Assembly (NCBI GenBank): GCA_034432655.1
Contig: DAOUBP010000027.1
Span: 1-64,000, forward strand
Source of the DNA: DAOUBP01 sp034432655
GTDB lineage: Bacteria; Chloroflexota; Anaerolineae; CG2-30-64-16
DNA: 64,000 nucleotides
Direction of reading: 5' to 3'
Part shown: positions 9,559 to 17,664 of the stretch, piece after piece
Position numbering within the stretch: the first letter of the stretch is position 1
Layout: each line of letters opens with the position of its first letter
Made by a program: the position numbers and the translations under genes
Notes under the pieces: generated by a model
Seen by the model: the letters and a program-made list of their open reading frames with translations, nothing else
What the model was told of the DNA's origin: nothing
Database searches by the model: none

Positions 9559-9729
9559 ATGCACAAACCGGTGACGCATCAGCCCTGGCCCGCGCTGGCA
9601 GCCGTCTGCGCCGTGATCAAGTTCGCGCTGATCGCGCTCGGCATGCTCTTTGCCCTGGCCGGCGCAGCAACGGCTGCCCGCACGACCACACGTGCACCTG
9701 CACACACCGCAGGTGCAGTGCAGGTGTAA
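9559..9729 (+). CDS. 56-residue single-pass membrane peptide
   Basis: A short frame with a strong AAGGAGG seven bases before ATG 9559. The peptide has one hydrophobic helix (about residues 12-38, AAVCAVIKFALIALGMLFAL) and a Thr/Ala-rich tail. The 3' end of the gene is an inverted repeat (cacctgca / tgcaggtg) that could act as a terminator. Possibly a small membrane or secreted peptide; no family recognised. Confidence 0.5.
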   Translation: MHKPVTHQPWPALAAVCAVIKFALIALGMLFALAGAATAARTTTRAPAHTAGAVQV

Positions 9730-9743
9730 ATGGCTCGTGCTAC

Positions 9744-9835
9744 TGCGCAGCGCCCGGTCAACCGGGCTGGCCTGCCGCGTGGGCGCCAATCCAGCCCCGT
9801 TAACGGGGCGCCACCTGGTAGCCCGGACGATTCAC
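9744..9835. repeat. Palindrome cluster upstream of CDP-alcohol gene
   Basis: Contains GCCCGGTCAACCGGGC and GCCCCGTTAACGGGGC joined by short linkers (ggcctgccgcgtgggcg, ccacctggtagcccgga). The same modules recur at 14400-14600 and 19425-19620. No gene is supported here; the open frame through it is repeat-encoded. Confidence 0.75.
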
Positions 9836-9897
9836 ACTTGCATCAGTTTCATAAGCGCTCACGACAAACTACCAACAGGGTTCGGAGCACAGCACCG

Positions 9898-11112
9898 ATG
9901 GACGTTCCTGATGCGCGCGCCGGGGAGATCGCGTTGGCCGCACTGCGTCGGCGCTGGTGGGCCGCGGCGGTCGGGGCCGCGCTGGCGTTGGCCGCAGGCT
10001 ATGCCGGGCTGCGAGCAGCAACGGGCGCAGGCCCGGCGGCGCGGTGGGCGCTGTTGACGGCCGTGGCGCTCGCCTTCGTGCTTGCCGTCCTCCGACGCAA
10101 CCTGCCCCGCAACCACCTGCCCGGCGGGGCTTTGCTCCCCGGCCTGGGGCCGGCGAACTGGGTCACCATCGGCCGGGCGATCCTGCTGGCCCTGTTGGCC
10201 GGGTTCATCGCCCTGCCCCGCCCCGCGGCTGGCCTCGCCTGGGTTCCGGCGATCCTCTACACCATAGCCATCGCCGCCGACCTGCTGGATGGCGCGCTGG
10301 CCCGGTTGACCGGCCGCGTCACCGCGCTGGGCGCGACGCTGGATATGGAGTTTGACGGCCTGGGCATGTTGGTCGCCGTGACGTTGGCGGTGCGCTACGG
10401 CCAGCTGCCGTGGCCTTATCTGCTGGTCGGGCTGGCGCGTTACCTTTTCGTGGCCGGGTTGTGGCGCCTGGCGCGGCAGGGACGCCCTATACACGATCTG
10501 CCCCCCAGCTCGTTCCGCCGCATCGCGGCCGGCCTGCAGATGGCGTTCGTCAGCGTGATCCTGTGGCCACTGTTCGGCCCGCCCGCGACCTTCGTGGCGG
10601 GCGCGTGTTTCGGCATCCTTTTTCTGATCGGCTTTCTGCGCGATTGGCTGGTGGTCAGCGGCGCGGTGGACCCGGCCTCGGCCGGTTACCGGCGGGTGAT
10701 GAGGGGGTATGCGTGGGTCGCGCGTTGGCTGCCGCTGGCGCTGCGGCTCGGCAGCGCTGGGCTGGCCGCCGGTGTCCTGGGCGCGCTTGTCTGGGCCGCG
10801 CCGCCTCCGTCCTATCTGGCCCTGGGCACGGCCGGGTCATCTGTGGCGGCCGCGGCCGGCGCCCTGGCGCTGCTGATGGCTGCCTGCCTGGCCCTGGGCG
10901 CGCTCAGCCGGCTGGCCGCGCTGGGCCTGCTGGCTGCCGTCTGCGCTGACCTGGTCGTGCGCGGCTATCAGCCGTATCATGCCGCGCTGCTGGCCGCGAT
11001 CATCGGCCTGCTCTACCTGGGCAGCGGCGCGTATGCGCTGTGGCCGACGGATGACGCGCTGTTCGAGCGACGGGCGGTGGGGCGGCGGGCTGCCGGGCGA
11101 GGCGCCGAATGA
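9898..11112 (+). CDS. CDP-alcohol phosphatidyltransferase family protein
   Basis: 404 residues, integral membrane. The catalytic motif D-x2-D-G-x2-A-R-x8-G-x3-D-x3-D is complete (D128, D131, G132, R136, G145, D149, D153), so it should transfer a phosphatidyl or similar group from a CDP-alcohol to an acceptor in the membrane. The protein is about twice the size of PgsA-type enzymes because of an N-terminal helix pair and a C-terminal block of about six extra hydrophobic segments. ATG 9898 is preferred over the frame start 9730, which lies in repeats. The stop TGA lies inside a palindrome. It precedes a flippase-like protein, suggesting a lipid pathway. Confidence 0.82.
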   Translation: MDVPDARAGEIALAALRRRWWAAAVGAALALAAGYAGLRAATGAGPAARWALLTAVALAFVLAVLRRNLPRNHLPGGALLPGLGPANWVTIGRAILLALLAGFIALPRPAAGLAWVPAILYTIAIAADLLDGALARLTGRVTALGATLDMEFDGLGMLVAVTLAVRYGQLPWPYLLVGLARYLFVAGLWRLARQGRPIHDLPPSSFRRIAAGLQMAFVSVILWPLFGPPATFVAGACFGILFLIGFLRDWLVVSGAVDPASAGYRRVMRGYAWVARWLPLALRLGSAGLAAGVLGALVWAAPPPSYLALGTAGSSVAAAAGALALLMAACLALGALSRLAALGLLAAVCADLVVRGYQPYHAALLAAIIGLLYLGSGAYALWPTDDALFERRAVGRRAAGRGAE

Positions 11113-11151
11113 ATTCGGCGGCTGGTGGGCCAAACCCGTTGAAACGGGTTC
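11104..11151. repeat. Double palindrome GCCGAATGAATTCGGC / CCCGTTGAAACGGG
   Basis: Two palindromes separated by ggctggtgggccaaa. This is the reverse-strand form of the unit tandemly repeated at 14152-14368. The first palindrome contains the stop codon of the CDP-alcohol gene; the second lies 14 bp before the next start. Confidence 0.85.
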
Positions 11152-11164
11152 CGAGGTGATCGGC

Positions 11165-12199
11165 ATGATACGCCGGCTCTTCCGCCCCCATTGGCTCCTC
11201 ATCGTGGTCGGCCTGGCGCTGCTGTTTGCGGCGCTCCGCACGGTGCCGCTGGCCGAGACGTGGGCCGCCTTGCGCCGCCTGGGGTTGGCACAGATGGGGG
11301 CGCTGATCGCTGCCAACGGCCTGGTGTTGCTCACCTTCAGCGGCCGCTGGTGGCTGATCCTGCGGGCGCAGGGGCGGCGCATCCCGTATCGGACGCTGGC
11401 TGTTTACCGGCTGGCCGCGTTTGGGGTCAGCTATTTCACGCCCGGCCCGCAGTTCGGCGGCGAACCCTTACAGGTCTACCTGACGGCCCGTCGGGACAAC
11501 GTGCCGCCGGCTGTCGGCGCGGCCGCGGTCGCGCTGGACAAGACGCTGGAGCTATTGGCCAATTTCGCTTTTCTGGCCTTCGGCCTGGCCATGACATTGG
11601 TCCTGCCAGGTGGCGCGTTCCCTGCCCTGGTGCCAAAGGCTGTGCGGGCGCAAGCCCTGCTCGGCGCCGGGCTGTTGCTCGCGCTTCCTGCCGCAACGCT
11701 GGCTGTGCTGTGGGCCGGCCGCCATCCTTTCTCTACGCCGGTTGCTTTTGTGGCCCGCTGCGTGCAGCGCGGTCGTCCTGTCCTGGCGCGTTTGACCGTT
11801 GGCCTGCGAGCGGCCGAGGAGCAGGTGACGGCGTTCTGCCGGCGTTCCCCTGGGATGTTGCTTGCCGCGCTGGGGGTTTCGGCGCTCAGTTGGGCTGCGC
11901 TGATCGGCGAGTATTGGCTGGCGCTATGGCTCTTGGGCGCGCAGGCCAGTTTTGGGCAAATGGTGGCCGCGCTAACAGCCATGCGCCTGGCTTTTCTGAT
12001 ACCCTTACCGGGTGCATTGGGCGCGCTGGAGGCCAGCCAGATCACGGTCTTCGCTGCCCTGGGTTTCACCCCAGGGCTGGGCGCGGCCTTGAGCCTGCTC
12101 ATCCGGGCGCGCGATGTGCTGCTGGCCGCGGCCGGCCTGGCACTGGCGGCCGCGCTGACGAGAGATGCGGGGAGACAAATCCCTGGAGCACAACCTTGA
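11165..12199 (+). CDS. LPG-synthase-like membrane protein (UPF0104)
   Basis: 344 residues with about eight membrane segments. The YFTPGPQFGGEPLQVYLTAR segment and RLAFLIPLPGALGALEASQ near the end match the flippase/transmembrane domain of lysylphosphatidylglycerol synthase and AglD-type proteins. No aminoacyltransferase domain is attached, so a lipid-linked transport or unknown membrane role is more likely than lysinylation. The position after a CDP-alcohol transferase supports a joint role in lipid metabolism. Confidence 0.8.
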   Translation: MIRRLFRPHWLLIVVGLALLFAALRTVPLAETWAALRRLGLAQMGALIAANGLVLLTFSGRWWLILRAQGRRIPYRTLAVYRLAAFGVSYFTPGPQFGGEPLQVYLTARRDNVPPAVGAAAVALDKTLELLANFAFLAFGLAMTLVLPGGAFPALVPKAVRAQALLGAGLLLALPAATLAVLWAGRHPFSTPVAFVARCVQRGRPVLARLTVGLRAAEEQVTAFCRRSPGMLLAALGVSALSWAALIGEYWLALWLLGAQASFGQMVAALTAMRLAFLIPLPGALGALEASQITVFAALGFTPGLGAALSLLIRARDVLLAAAGLALAAALTRDAGRQIPGAQP

Positions 12200-12253
12200 G
12201 GTAGAAAGCACTGCCAGCGTATCACACAGTCATAAGTGGGGAGAAGCATCACC

Positions 12254-12589
12254 ATGAGAGAGCAGACTACAATCAAGATCGGCTTGCTCCAACTCGGCAT
12301 CATCGGCCTGACACTCGCGACCGCCATCATCCACTTCACCCTGGTCTTCCCCAGCGTCATGTTCATACTGAACGGCCTGGGCTTCCTGGCGCTGCTGGCA
12401 GCGCTGTACGCGCCGTTGGCCGTCCTGGCACCGTATCGCGGCTGGGCGCGTTGGGCGCTCATCGGTTACACAGCGCTAACGGTCATCCTCTGGTTGATCA
12501 TGGGCTTGCGCGCGCCTATCGGCTACATCACCAAAGCCATCGAAGTCGCGCTGATTATCTTGTTGCTGTTGGAGGGGCGGCGAAGGTAG
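12254..12589 (+). CDS. Small four-helix membrane protein
   Basis: 111 residues with four hydrophobic segments and a basic C-terminus (EGRRR). ATG 12254 has ggggag upstream; ATG/GTG positions slightly upstream are possible. It ends 3 bp before ribA, so it probably shares its transcript. No family recognised with confidence. Confidence 0.65.
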   Translation: MREQTTIKIGLLQLGIIGLTLATAIIHFTLVFPSVMFILNGLGFLALLAALYAPLAVLAPYRGWARWALIGYTALTVILWLIMGLRAPIGYITKAIEVALIILLLLEGRRR

Positions 12590-12592
12590 TTC

Positions 12593-13231
12593 ATGGACGA
12601 TCTGGAGGTCAGCAAAGTCAGTTGCGGACGCATCCCCACGCTGGCGGGTGAGTTTCAGCTGTGTGTCTATACCAACAACCGGGACGCCAAGGAGCATCTG
12701 GCCCTGGTAATGGGGGACGTATACGGCGAGCATGACGTGCTGGTGCGCGTGCATTCGGAGTGCTTCACTGGGGATGTGTTGGGGTCATTGCGCTGCGATT
12801 GCGGCGAACAGCTTCGCCGGGCGTTGACCATGATCAGCGCGGCCGGCTGCGGCGTGCTGTTGTACCTGCGCCAGGAAGGCCGTGGCATCGGCCTGGCCGA
12901 CAAGCTCCAGGCTTATAACCTGCAGGATCAGGGCTACGACACGGTGGAGGCCAACGTGCTGTTGGGACACCGCCCTGACGAGCGGGATTACACCATCGCT
13001 GCGGCGATCCTGGCCGACTTGGGCGTCCGCTCCGTGCGCCTGTTGACCAACAATCCGGACAAGATCGAGCAGCTTCAGGCGGCCGGCATCCGGGTGAGCG
13101 AACGGGTGCCGGTGTTGGGCAGCGTGACCCCGGAAAACGCAGCCTATCTCAGCACCAAAGCGGCCCGCATGCGTCACTTGCTGGATATGGATGCGCTGCC
13201 GCGCTTGACGGCCGACAATGGGCGCGCTTGA
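12593..13231 (+). CDS. ribA: GTP cyclohydrolase II
   Basis: 212 residues, full-length for a stand-alone RibA. Zinc ligands C57, C68 and C70 occur in HSECFTGDVLGSLRCDCGEQ, and the catalytic RQEGRGIGL follows. It converts GTP to 2,5-diamino-6-ribosylamino-pyrimidinone phosphate, the first step of riboflavin synthesis, in the cytoplasm. There is no fused DHBP synthase domain. The 3' end overlaps the next gene by 14 bp, which encodes a later enzyme of the same pathway. Confidence 0.95.
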   Translation: MDDLEVSKVSCGRIPTLAGEFQLCVYTNNRDAKEHLALVMGDVYGEHDVLVRVHSECFTGDVLGSLRCDCGEQLRRALTMISAAGCGVLLYLRQEGRGIGLADKLQAYNLQDQGYDTVEANVLLGHRPDERDYTIAAAILADLGVRSVRLLTNNPDKIEQLQAAGIRVSERVPVLGSVTPENAAYLSTKAARMRHLLDMDALPRLTADNGRA

Positions 13232-13937
13232 GGCCTGGGCGACCGCTGTTGCAGCACACAGGTCCGCAGCGGTCAAAGGGCCGTTCGTCACGCTCACTTA
13301 TGCTCAGAGCCTGGACGGCAGCCTGGCAGCCCGGCCTGGCCACTCCCTGGCGCTCAGCGGCCCCGCCGCGCTGGCCTTGACCCACCGCTTGCGCGCGGCG
13401 CATGACGCGATCCTGGTCGGTATCGGGACGGTGCTGGCCGACGACCCACGCCTTACCGTCCGTCTGGCCCCGGGCCCGCATCCGCAGCCGTTGGTGTTGG
13501 ATACTCATTTGCGCTGTCCGGCGGATGCGGCGTTGTTTCACCACCCGAGTCGTCGGCCCTGGCTGCTGTGCGGCCTTGATGCAAGCCCCGCTCGCGCAGC
13601 CGCCCTGGCTGCGGCCGGCGCACAGGTGATCCGCCTGCCGCTGAACATGGACGGCCATGTGGACCTGGGCACTGCTCTGGCGCGCCTGGGCGAGCTGGGC
13701 ATCGGCACGGTGATGGTCGAAGGCGGGGCGCAAGTGATCAGCGCCTGCCTGGCCGAAGGACTCGCCCATTTTGTGATCCTCACCCTCGCGCCGGTTTTTG
13801 TGGGCGGCCTGCGGTCTGTGGCCGGCCCGCTGGCGGATGATCCTTTCCTTCTGCCCCGGCTGTGTCCGGTCGGTCATGAACAGCTGGGGGATGATCTGAT
13901 CCTTTGGGGACAACTTGTGAAAGGCACTGAGCCATGA
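13218..13937 (+). CDS. RibD C-terminal reductase domain protein
   Basis: 239 residues of the dihydrofolate-reductase-like RibD_C fold: TYAQSLDGSLAA at the start, ILVGIGTVLADDPRLTVR in the middle and VMVEGGAQVISACL near the NADPH end. In the pathway this domain reduces the ribosylamino-pyrimidine made after RibA and deamination. The deaminase half usually fused to RibD is absent and not encoded nearby. Overlaps ribA by 14 bp and the next gene by 4 bp, so translation is coupled. Confidence 0.88.
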   Translation: MGALEAWATAVAAHRSAAVKGPFVTLTYAQSLDGSLAARPGHSLALSGPAALALTHRLRAAHDAILVGIGTVLADDPRLTVRLAPGPHPQPLVLDTHLRCPADAALFHHPSRRPWLLCGLDASPARAAALAAAGAQVIRLPLNMDGHVDLGTALARLGELGIGTVMVEGGAQVISACLAEGLAHFVILTLAPVFVGGLRSVAGPLADDPFLLPRLCPVGHEQLGDDLILWGQLVKGTEP

Positions 13938-14155
13938 ACGAAACAGCCAACGTGACCCAGATCCTCCTGGCCAGCCTGCGCCGGCAGGCCCATCGCTTCC
14001 CTACGGAAGCCCGTGACATCGAGGTGGCGCTCGCTGCGCTGGAACTGCCGCGGGCCTTCATGCTGATGAACCGGCTGAAAGAGCGCGGTGTCTGGCAATT
14101 GACCGCTGAAGAGGAGGCCGCGCTGGAGGATTTCTGGTGGGAGTACGGGCAATAA
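13934..14155 (+). CDS. Small unknown protein at end of rib operon
   Basis: 73 residues, predicted soluble and helical, acidic C-terminus LEDFWWEYGQ. The start overlaps the RibD_C stop (ATGA). The last ten codons and the stop are copied twice more downstream as part of an 88-89 bp tandem repeat, so the gene end has been duplicated with the palindromes that follow it. No family recognised. Confidence 0.65.
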   Translation: MNETANVTQILLASLRRQAHRFPTEARDIEVALAALELPRAFMLMNRLKERGVWQLTAEEEAALEDFWWEYGQ

Positions 14156-14368
14156 CCCGTTTCAACGGGTTTGGCCTGCCAGCTGCCGAATTCATTCGGC
14201 GTGCGAGGGGGCTGGAGGATTTCTGGTGGGAATACGGGCAATAACCCGTTTCAACGGGTTTGGCCTGCCAGCCGCCGAATTCATTCGGCGTGCGGGGGGC
14301 CGGAGGATTTCTGGTGGGAATACGGGCAATAACCCGTTTCAACGGGTTTGGCCTGCCAGCCGCCGAAT
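14125..14368. repeat. 88-89 bp tandem repeat with double palindromes
   Basis: Almost three copies (starts at ggagga 14125, 14214 and 14302). Each holds the 3' end of the preceding gene (ggaggatttctggtggga), then CCCGTTTCAACGGG, a linker tttggcctgccagc, and GCCGAATTCATTCGGC. The third copy breaks off inside the second palindrome. Copies differ at only a few bases, so the duplication is recent. Confidence 0.93.
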
Positions 14369-14640
14369 TATGAACATTAAGAAAATAAACCGGTAATCGC
14401 CTTTTCCGGAGTGCCCTGGCCCGCGTGGCCTGCAGGCCAGGGCGGGCTGTGCGTCTCGTGCGCTCGCCCGGCGATGAAGTCGCCGGGCTACCAGGCGGTG
14501 CCCCGTCCCAAAGGGAGGCTGCGCGCTTAACGGGGCTGAATGCGCGTCGGCGAGGCGGTCCAGCCCGGTTCACCGGGCGCTGCTCGGTAGCACGAGCCAT
14601 TCATGGCCGTGCGGCCGTCAGTGACGAGCCGCTTCGCCCA
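14369..14640. repeat. Palindrome-only intergenic region
   Basis: No gene is visible. After an AT-rich spacer come hairpins near 14410-14440 (ccctggccc / gcaggccaggg), GCCCGGCGATGAAGTCGCCGGGC parts near 14468-14490, a CCCCGT/ACGGGG pair around 14502-14535 and GCCCGGTTCACCGGGC near 14565-14580, ending in gtagcacgagccattcatgg. The same set in another order is at 19425-19620. Confidence 0.8.
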
Positions 14641-16848
14641 TTACCGGAATAAATTCTTAACTTTCATAAATCGGGGTCTTACCATGCCAGACCCCGATTT
14701 CAATCGGGGGCCAGCATCATCACCCGCCTCAGTCCGCTTCAGCGGACTTGCCATATCAGCCCCCGATTTCAATCGGGGGCTTACCATGCCAAACCCCGAT
14801 TTCAATCGGGGTCTTACCATGCCAAACCCCGATTTCAATCGGGGGCCAGCGTCGGCGCACTCCTCCGCCAACGCAACAGCGCTCTTCACCGCCGCAATCG
14901 CCGCCAACGCCTCCTCCACCTCCCCCGCCTTCAGCTCCGGGCACGCCTGGCGCAGCAACGCGGCGCGCTCCTCGTCGCCCAGGATGACGAACCGCGGGCT
15001 GAGACCCAGCCGCGCCGCGTGCTCCCGCAACAACCCCGCGCCGAACGCGTGAAACGTCTTGATGGTGATGCGGCCGGCCACCTCCGCGCCGAGCAGACCC
15101 TCCAGCCGCTCGCGCATCTCGCCCGCGGCCTTGTTGGTGAAGGTGATCGCCAGCACGTTCTCCGGCGCCACCCCCTTTTCCGCGATCAGGTACGCGATGC
15201 GGACGGTGAGGGTGCGCGTCTTGCCCGTGCCCGGCCCCGCGACGATCATCAGCGGCGCGTCGGTGCAGCGGACGGCCGCGAGCTGTTCGGGGTTGAGGTC
15301 GAAAAGCGAGTCGTGCGTGCTGCGTGCTGAATACTCCGTACTGCGTACTGCATGCTCCGTGCTGCGGTCTTGCTGCGCGTGAGAGGCTGCGGAGTCAGCA
15401 GGGATGTAAGGCGTCGCTTCTTCGGCCACCGCAAACAGATCGGGCGCCGGCCCGCTTTCCCCTGATGCCCGCTCCCTGTCCTCTGGCCCCTGGGCCCCGG
15501 CCCCCGTCCCCTGGCCCCTGGCCCCTAACCCCTGATCTGGCCCCTGCTCAAACAGCCCCATCTGCGCCTCAGGCACGCGCGCGCCGCCGAAGACGCGGAT
15601 GACGCCGTACTCGCCGTCGTAGCCGGGCTGCGCGCTCACCTCCCCGCGGCGCATGCGGCCGATCGCTTCGGCCAGCCGCTCGCCGCCCGCGGCCGCGATC
15701 TCCTCCAACGGCGCCTCGCGCAGGATGACGAGCTCCGGGCCGAGCCGGCCGAGCAGCTTCATGTACTCGGCCTGCACCTGCTTCGAGCTCTCGCCCACGC
15801 CGTAGATCTCGCCCAGCACCTCCGGCAGCGGGATCAGGCTGTGGAACGGCCGCGCCGACGGGGGCCGGACGCCTGCGGGCCGGTCGGCCAACGCCTCGAC
15901 GCGGTGCATCACGCCCACGGTCACCGGCTTGCCGCAGACCGGGCAGAGGCCGCGGTGCGCCAGCGTGGTCGGCGGATCCCAGACGATGCCGCAGGCGCGG
16001 TGGCCGTCGAAGTGGTACTTGCCCTCTTCGGGGAAGAATTCGACGGTGCCCAGGAAGCCCTCATCCCCGGCCCCTCTCCCCTGCGCGGAAGAGGGATGTA
16101 AGGCCGCGAAGATCGCGCCATACGCCAGCTCGCAGTCGAACAGGTTCGCCTCGCGGCCCAGCTTCTCCGGCGAGTGCGCGTCGGAGTTGGAGACCAGCGC
16201 GTAGCGGTCGAGCGCCGACACGCGCCAGTTCATCGGCGGGTCGGACGAGAGGCCCGTTTCCAGGGCGAAGATGTGCGGGGTCAGGTCGGCGAAGCATTCC
16301 TCCACCGAGTCGAAGCCTGAGTTGGAGCCGAGCAGCGAGAACCACGGCGTCCAGATGTGCGCGGGGATCAGGTGGCAATCGGGGCCGATGTCCAGCACGA
16401 TCTCGAGCAGGTCGCGCGCGTCCAGCCCCAGGATCGGCCGGCCGTCGGCGCGGATGTTGCCAATGCGCTCCAGCCGGGCCTGGAGCTTCTCGACGGCCGC
16501 AAAAGTCGGCGCAAAGATCACGTTGTGGATCTTGCGCGTCTTGCCCCCGCGCTTGTAGATGTTGCTGATCTCGCCGGCCAGGATGAAGCGCACCGGCCCC
16601 CGACACGCGGGCGGCACGTCGCCCTCGACCGCTTCGGCCAGGTCATCGCGCAGGCGGAAGAGCCCCTCTTCGGCCGGCACCAGCTTCTCCCGCATCTCGG
16701 CCAGCCAGCCGGGATGCGCGATGTCGCCCGTACCGACGATGTGGATGCCCTTGAGCTGCGCCCAGTGCGCCAGGTGCTCGAAGGTCAGGTTGGCGCTGGT
16801 GGCGCGGGAGAAATGCGAGTGAATGTGGAGGTCGGCTATCAGTTTCAT
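14641..16848 (-). CDS. PHP-UvrD helicase fusion, helicase truncated
   Basis: 735 residues. The N-terminal half is a PHP-type phosphoesterase domain (LIADLHIHSHFS at the start, a metal-site SNSDAHSPEKLG, then GFLGTVEFFPEEGKYHFDGH). A low-complexity linker built of repeats (about residues 415-515) leads to a UvrD/Rep N-terminal domain with QLAAVRC, Walker A GPGTGKT (about residue 536), ITFTNKAAGEM and TIKTFHAFGAGLLR. Motifs II to VI are missing: after about residue 660 the frame runs into palindromes coding for PRLKSG repeats and stops. Family members of this architecture are far longer, so the ATPase cannot be complete and the gene is probably a broken remnant, with perhaps an active PHP half. 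ATG 16848 is preferred over TTG 16857. Confidence 0.85.
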   Translation of the reverse strand: MKLIADLHIHSHFSRATSANLTFEHLAHWAQLKGIHIVGTGDIAHPGWLAEMREKLVPAEEGLFRLRDDLAEAVEGDVPPACRGPVRFILAGEISNIYKRGGKTRKIHNVIFAPTFAAVEKLQARLERIGNIRADGRPILGLDARDLLEIVLDIGPDCHLIPAHIWTPWFSLLGSNSGFDSVEECFADLTPHIFALETGLSSDPPMNWRVSALDRYALVSNSDAHSPEKLGREANLFDCELAYGAIFAALHPSSAQGRGAGDEGFLGTVEFFPEEGKYHFDGHRACGIVWDPPTTLAHRGLCPVCGKPVTVGVMHRVEALADRPAGVRPPSARPFHSLIPLPEVLGEIYGVGESSKQVQAEYMKLLGRLGPELVILREAPLEEIAAAGGERLAEAIGRMRRGEVSAQPGYDGEYGVIRVFGGARVPEAQMGLFEQGPDQGLGARGQGTGAGAQGPEDRERASGESGPAPDLFAVAEEATPYIPADSAASHAQQDRSTEHAVRSTEYSARSTHDSLFDLNPEQLAAVRCTDAPLMIVAGPGTGKTRTLTVRIAYLIAEKGVAPENVLAITFTNKAAGEMRERLEGLLGAEVAGRITIKTFHAFGAGLLREHAARLGLSPRFVILGDEERAALLRQACPELKAGEVEEALAAIAAVKSAVALAEECADAGPRLKSGFGMVRPRLKSGFGMVSPRLKSGADMASPLKRTEAGDDAGPRLKSGSGMVRPRFMKVKNLFR
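14665..14850. repeat. CCCCGATTTCAATCGGGG palindrome array in frame
   Basis: Four exact 18-bp palindromes at 14692-14709, 14761-14778, 14794-14811 and 14827-14844, plus a half-copy near 14671 and a GTCCGCTTCAGCGGAC at 14732-14747. The last three copies are 33 bp apart with ttaccatgccaaa between them. On the minus strand each 33-bp unit reads PRLKSGFGMV(S/R) in the helicase frame. Confidence 0.93.
15308..15376. repeat. GCGTGCTGCGTACTG simple repeat in PHP-UvrD linker
   Basis: Units such as cgtgctgcgtgctga, tactccgtactgcgtactg and catgctccgtgctgcgg lie in frame in the linker between the two domains (Arg-Ser-Thr-Glu rich on the coding strand). The family recurs at 54189-54262. Confidence 0.8.
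15450..15552. repeat. GGCCCCTGG simple repeat in PHP-UvrD linker
   Basis: Repeated ctggcccctgg-type units, read on the coding strand as a Gly/Gln/Ala-rich segment (GARGQGTGAGAQG). In frame and without stop codons. Confidence 0.7.
16060..16100. repeat. CCTCATCCCCGGCCCCTCTCCCC insertion in PHP domain
   Basis: A pyrimidine-rich stretch codes for HPSSAQGRGAGDEG between AIFAAL and GFLGTVEF of the PHP domain, where a short loop would be expected. It is followed by agggatgtaaggc, a 13-mer also present near 15402 in the linker. Confidence 0.5.
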
Positions 16849-17045
16849 GGCGCTCAACAGAGAACGAATCAGTTCCGGAATGCTCAGGACGAGCGGAATT
16901 ATACCCCGACCGGTATAATCCGTCTACTGTGGCGCAAATGTCGGGCCAATCACTTATCCACGTCCCCCTCTATAGTATGCTTCTCTACACCGAACGGCGC
17001 ACACAGGCCGAAATATAACCACCTTACCGAACAAAGGAGAACACT

Positions 17046-17462
17046 ATGGCAGTTCGATCTTCATCCGCAGAATGGAAAGGCGCCCTGAAGGAAGGCGCAG
17101 GGATCATGAAGTTGGGCAGCGGCGCGTACGAAGGGCCGTTCACCTTCGCCTCGCGCTTCGAAGCGGGGGAAGGGACAAACCCGGAAGAGCTGATCGGCGC
17201 TGCGCACGCGGGCTGCTTCTCGATGTTCCTCTCCGCGCTGCTGAGCAACCGGGGCTTTGTGCCGACCATCCGCACCACCGCCACCGTCCATCTGGAAGCC
17301 GGCCCGACGATCACCCTGATCGAGCTGGATACGGAAGCCGAAGTGCCCGGTATTGATGAGGCGACCTTCCTGCAGCTGGCCGAGGAAGCCAAGGCCAAAT
17401 GCCCCGTCTCCAAGGCCCTGGCCGGGCTGGAGATCAGGTTGCGCGCCCGCTTGATCCAGTAA
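17046..17462 (+). CDS. OsmC-family peroxide-reducing protein
   Basis: 138 residues, the usual OsmC size. The two redox cysteines are C57 in HAGCFSMFL and C119 in AKCPVSKAL. Such proteins reduce organic hydroperoxides in the cytoplasm with dihydrolipoyl or similar thiols. AAGGAG precedes ATG 17046 by 7-8 bases, and a TATAGT -10-like box lies about 75 bp upstream. Stand-alone gene, divergent from the PHP-UvrD gene. Confidence 0.92.
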   Translation: MAVRSSSAEWKGALKEGAGIMKLGSGAYEGPFTFASRFEAGEGTNPEELIGAAHAGCFSMFLSALLSNRGFVPTIRTTATVHLEAGPTITLIELDTEAEVPGIDEATFLQLAEEAKAKCPVSKALAGLEIRLRARLIQ

Positions 17463-17515
17463 CCGGACCCAGCAAGATCCAGCTGAACAACCGGAGCCCG
17501 TTGAAGCATATCCTG

Positions 17516-17568
17516 AACCCGCCGAAGGGGATGCGCCTTTGCCCAGGTGCCGGTCATCCTTCGGCGGG
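17516..17568. repeat. CCCGCCGAAGG inverted repeat
   Basis: Left arm cccgccgaaggggatg (17518-17533) and right arm catccttcggcggg (17555-17568) enclose a 21-bp loop between osmC and the acyl-CoA dehydrogenase gene. It could terminate or stabilise the osmC transcript. Downstream, ACACT-N7-AGTGT (17613-17629) is a small operator-like dyad before the next gene. Confidence 0.6.
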
Positions 17569-17664
17569 CTCAAAATCACCTCGTATGTTTGCACCTCCTT
17601 TCGTGCCGTGATACACTTCTGATCAGTGTCTTTCGGCCTGAACTCTACCACGGAGGTGCTCCCC

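Noticed and set aside
9730..9897. N-terminal extension of the CDP-alcohol transferase
   Set aside because: The 56 extra codons are encoded by palindromes, while ATG 9898 directly precedes the membrane helices.
14665..14850. Possible CRISPR array (regular 18-bp repeats)
   Set aside because: The repeats are perfect palindromes with nearly identical 15-bp intervals, there are only four copies, unit spacing is 33 bp and no cas gene is near. They are also part of a reading frame.
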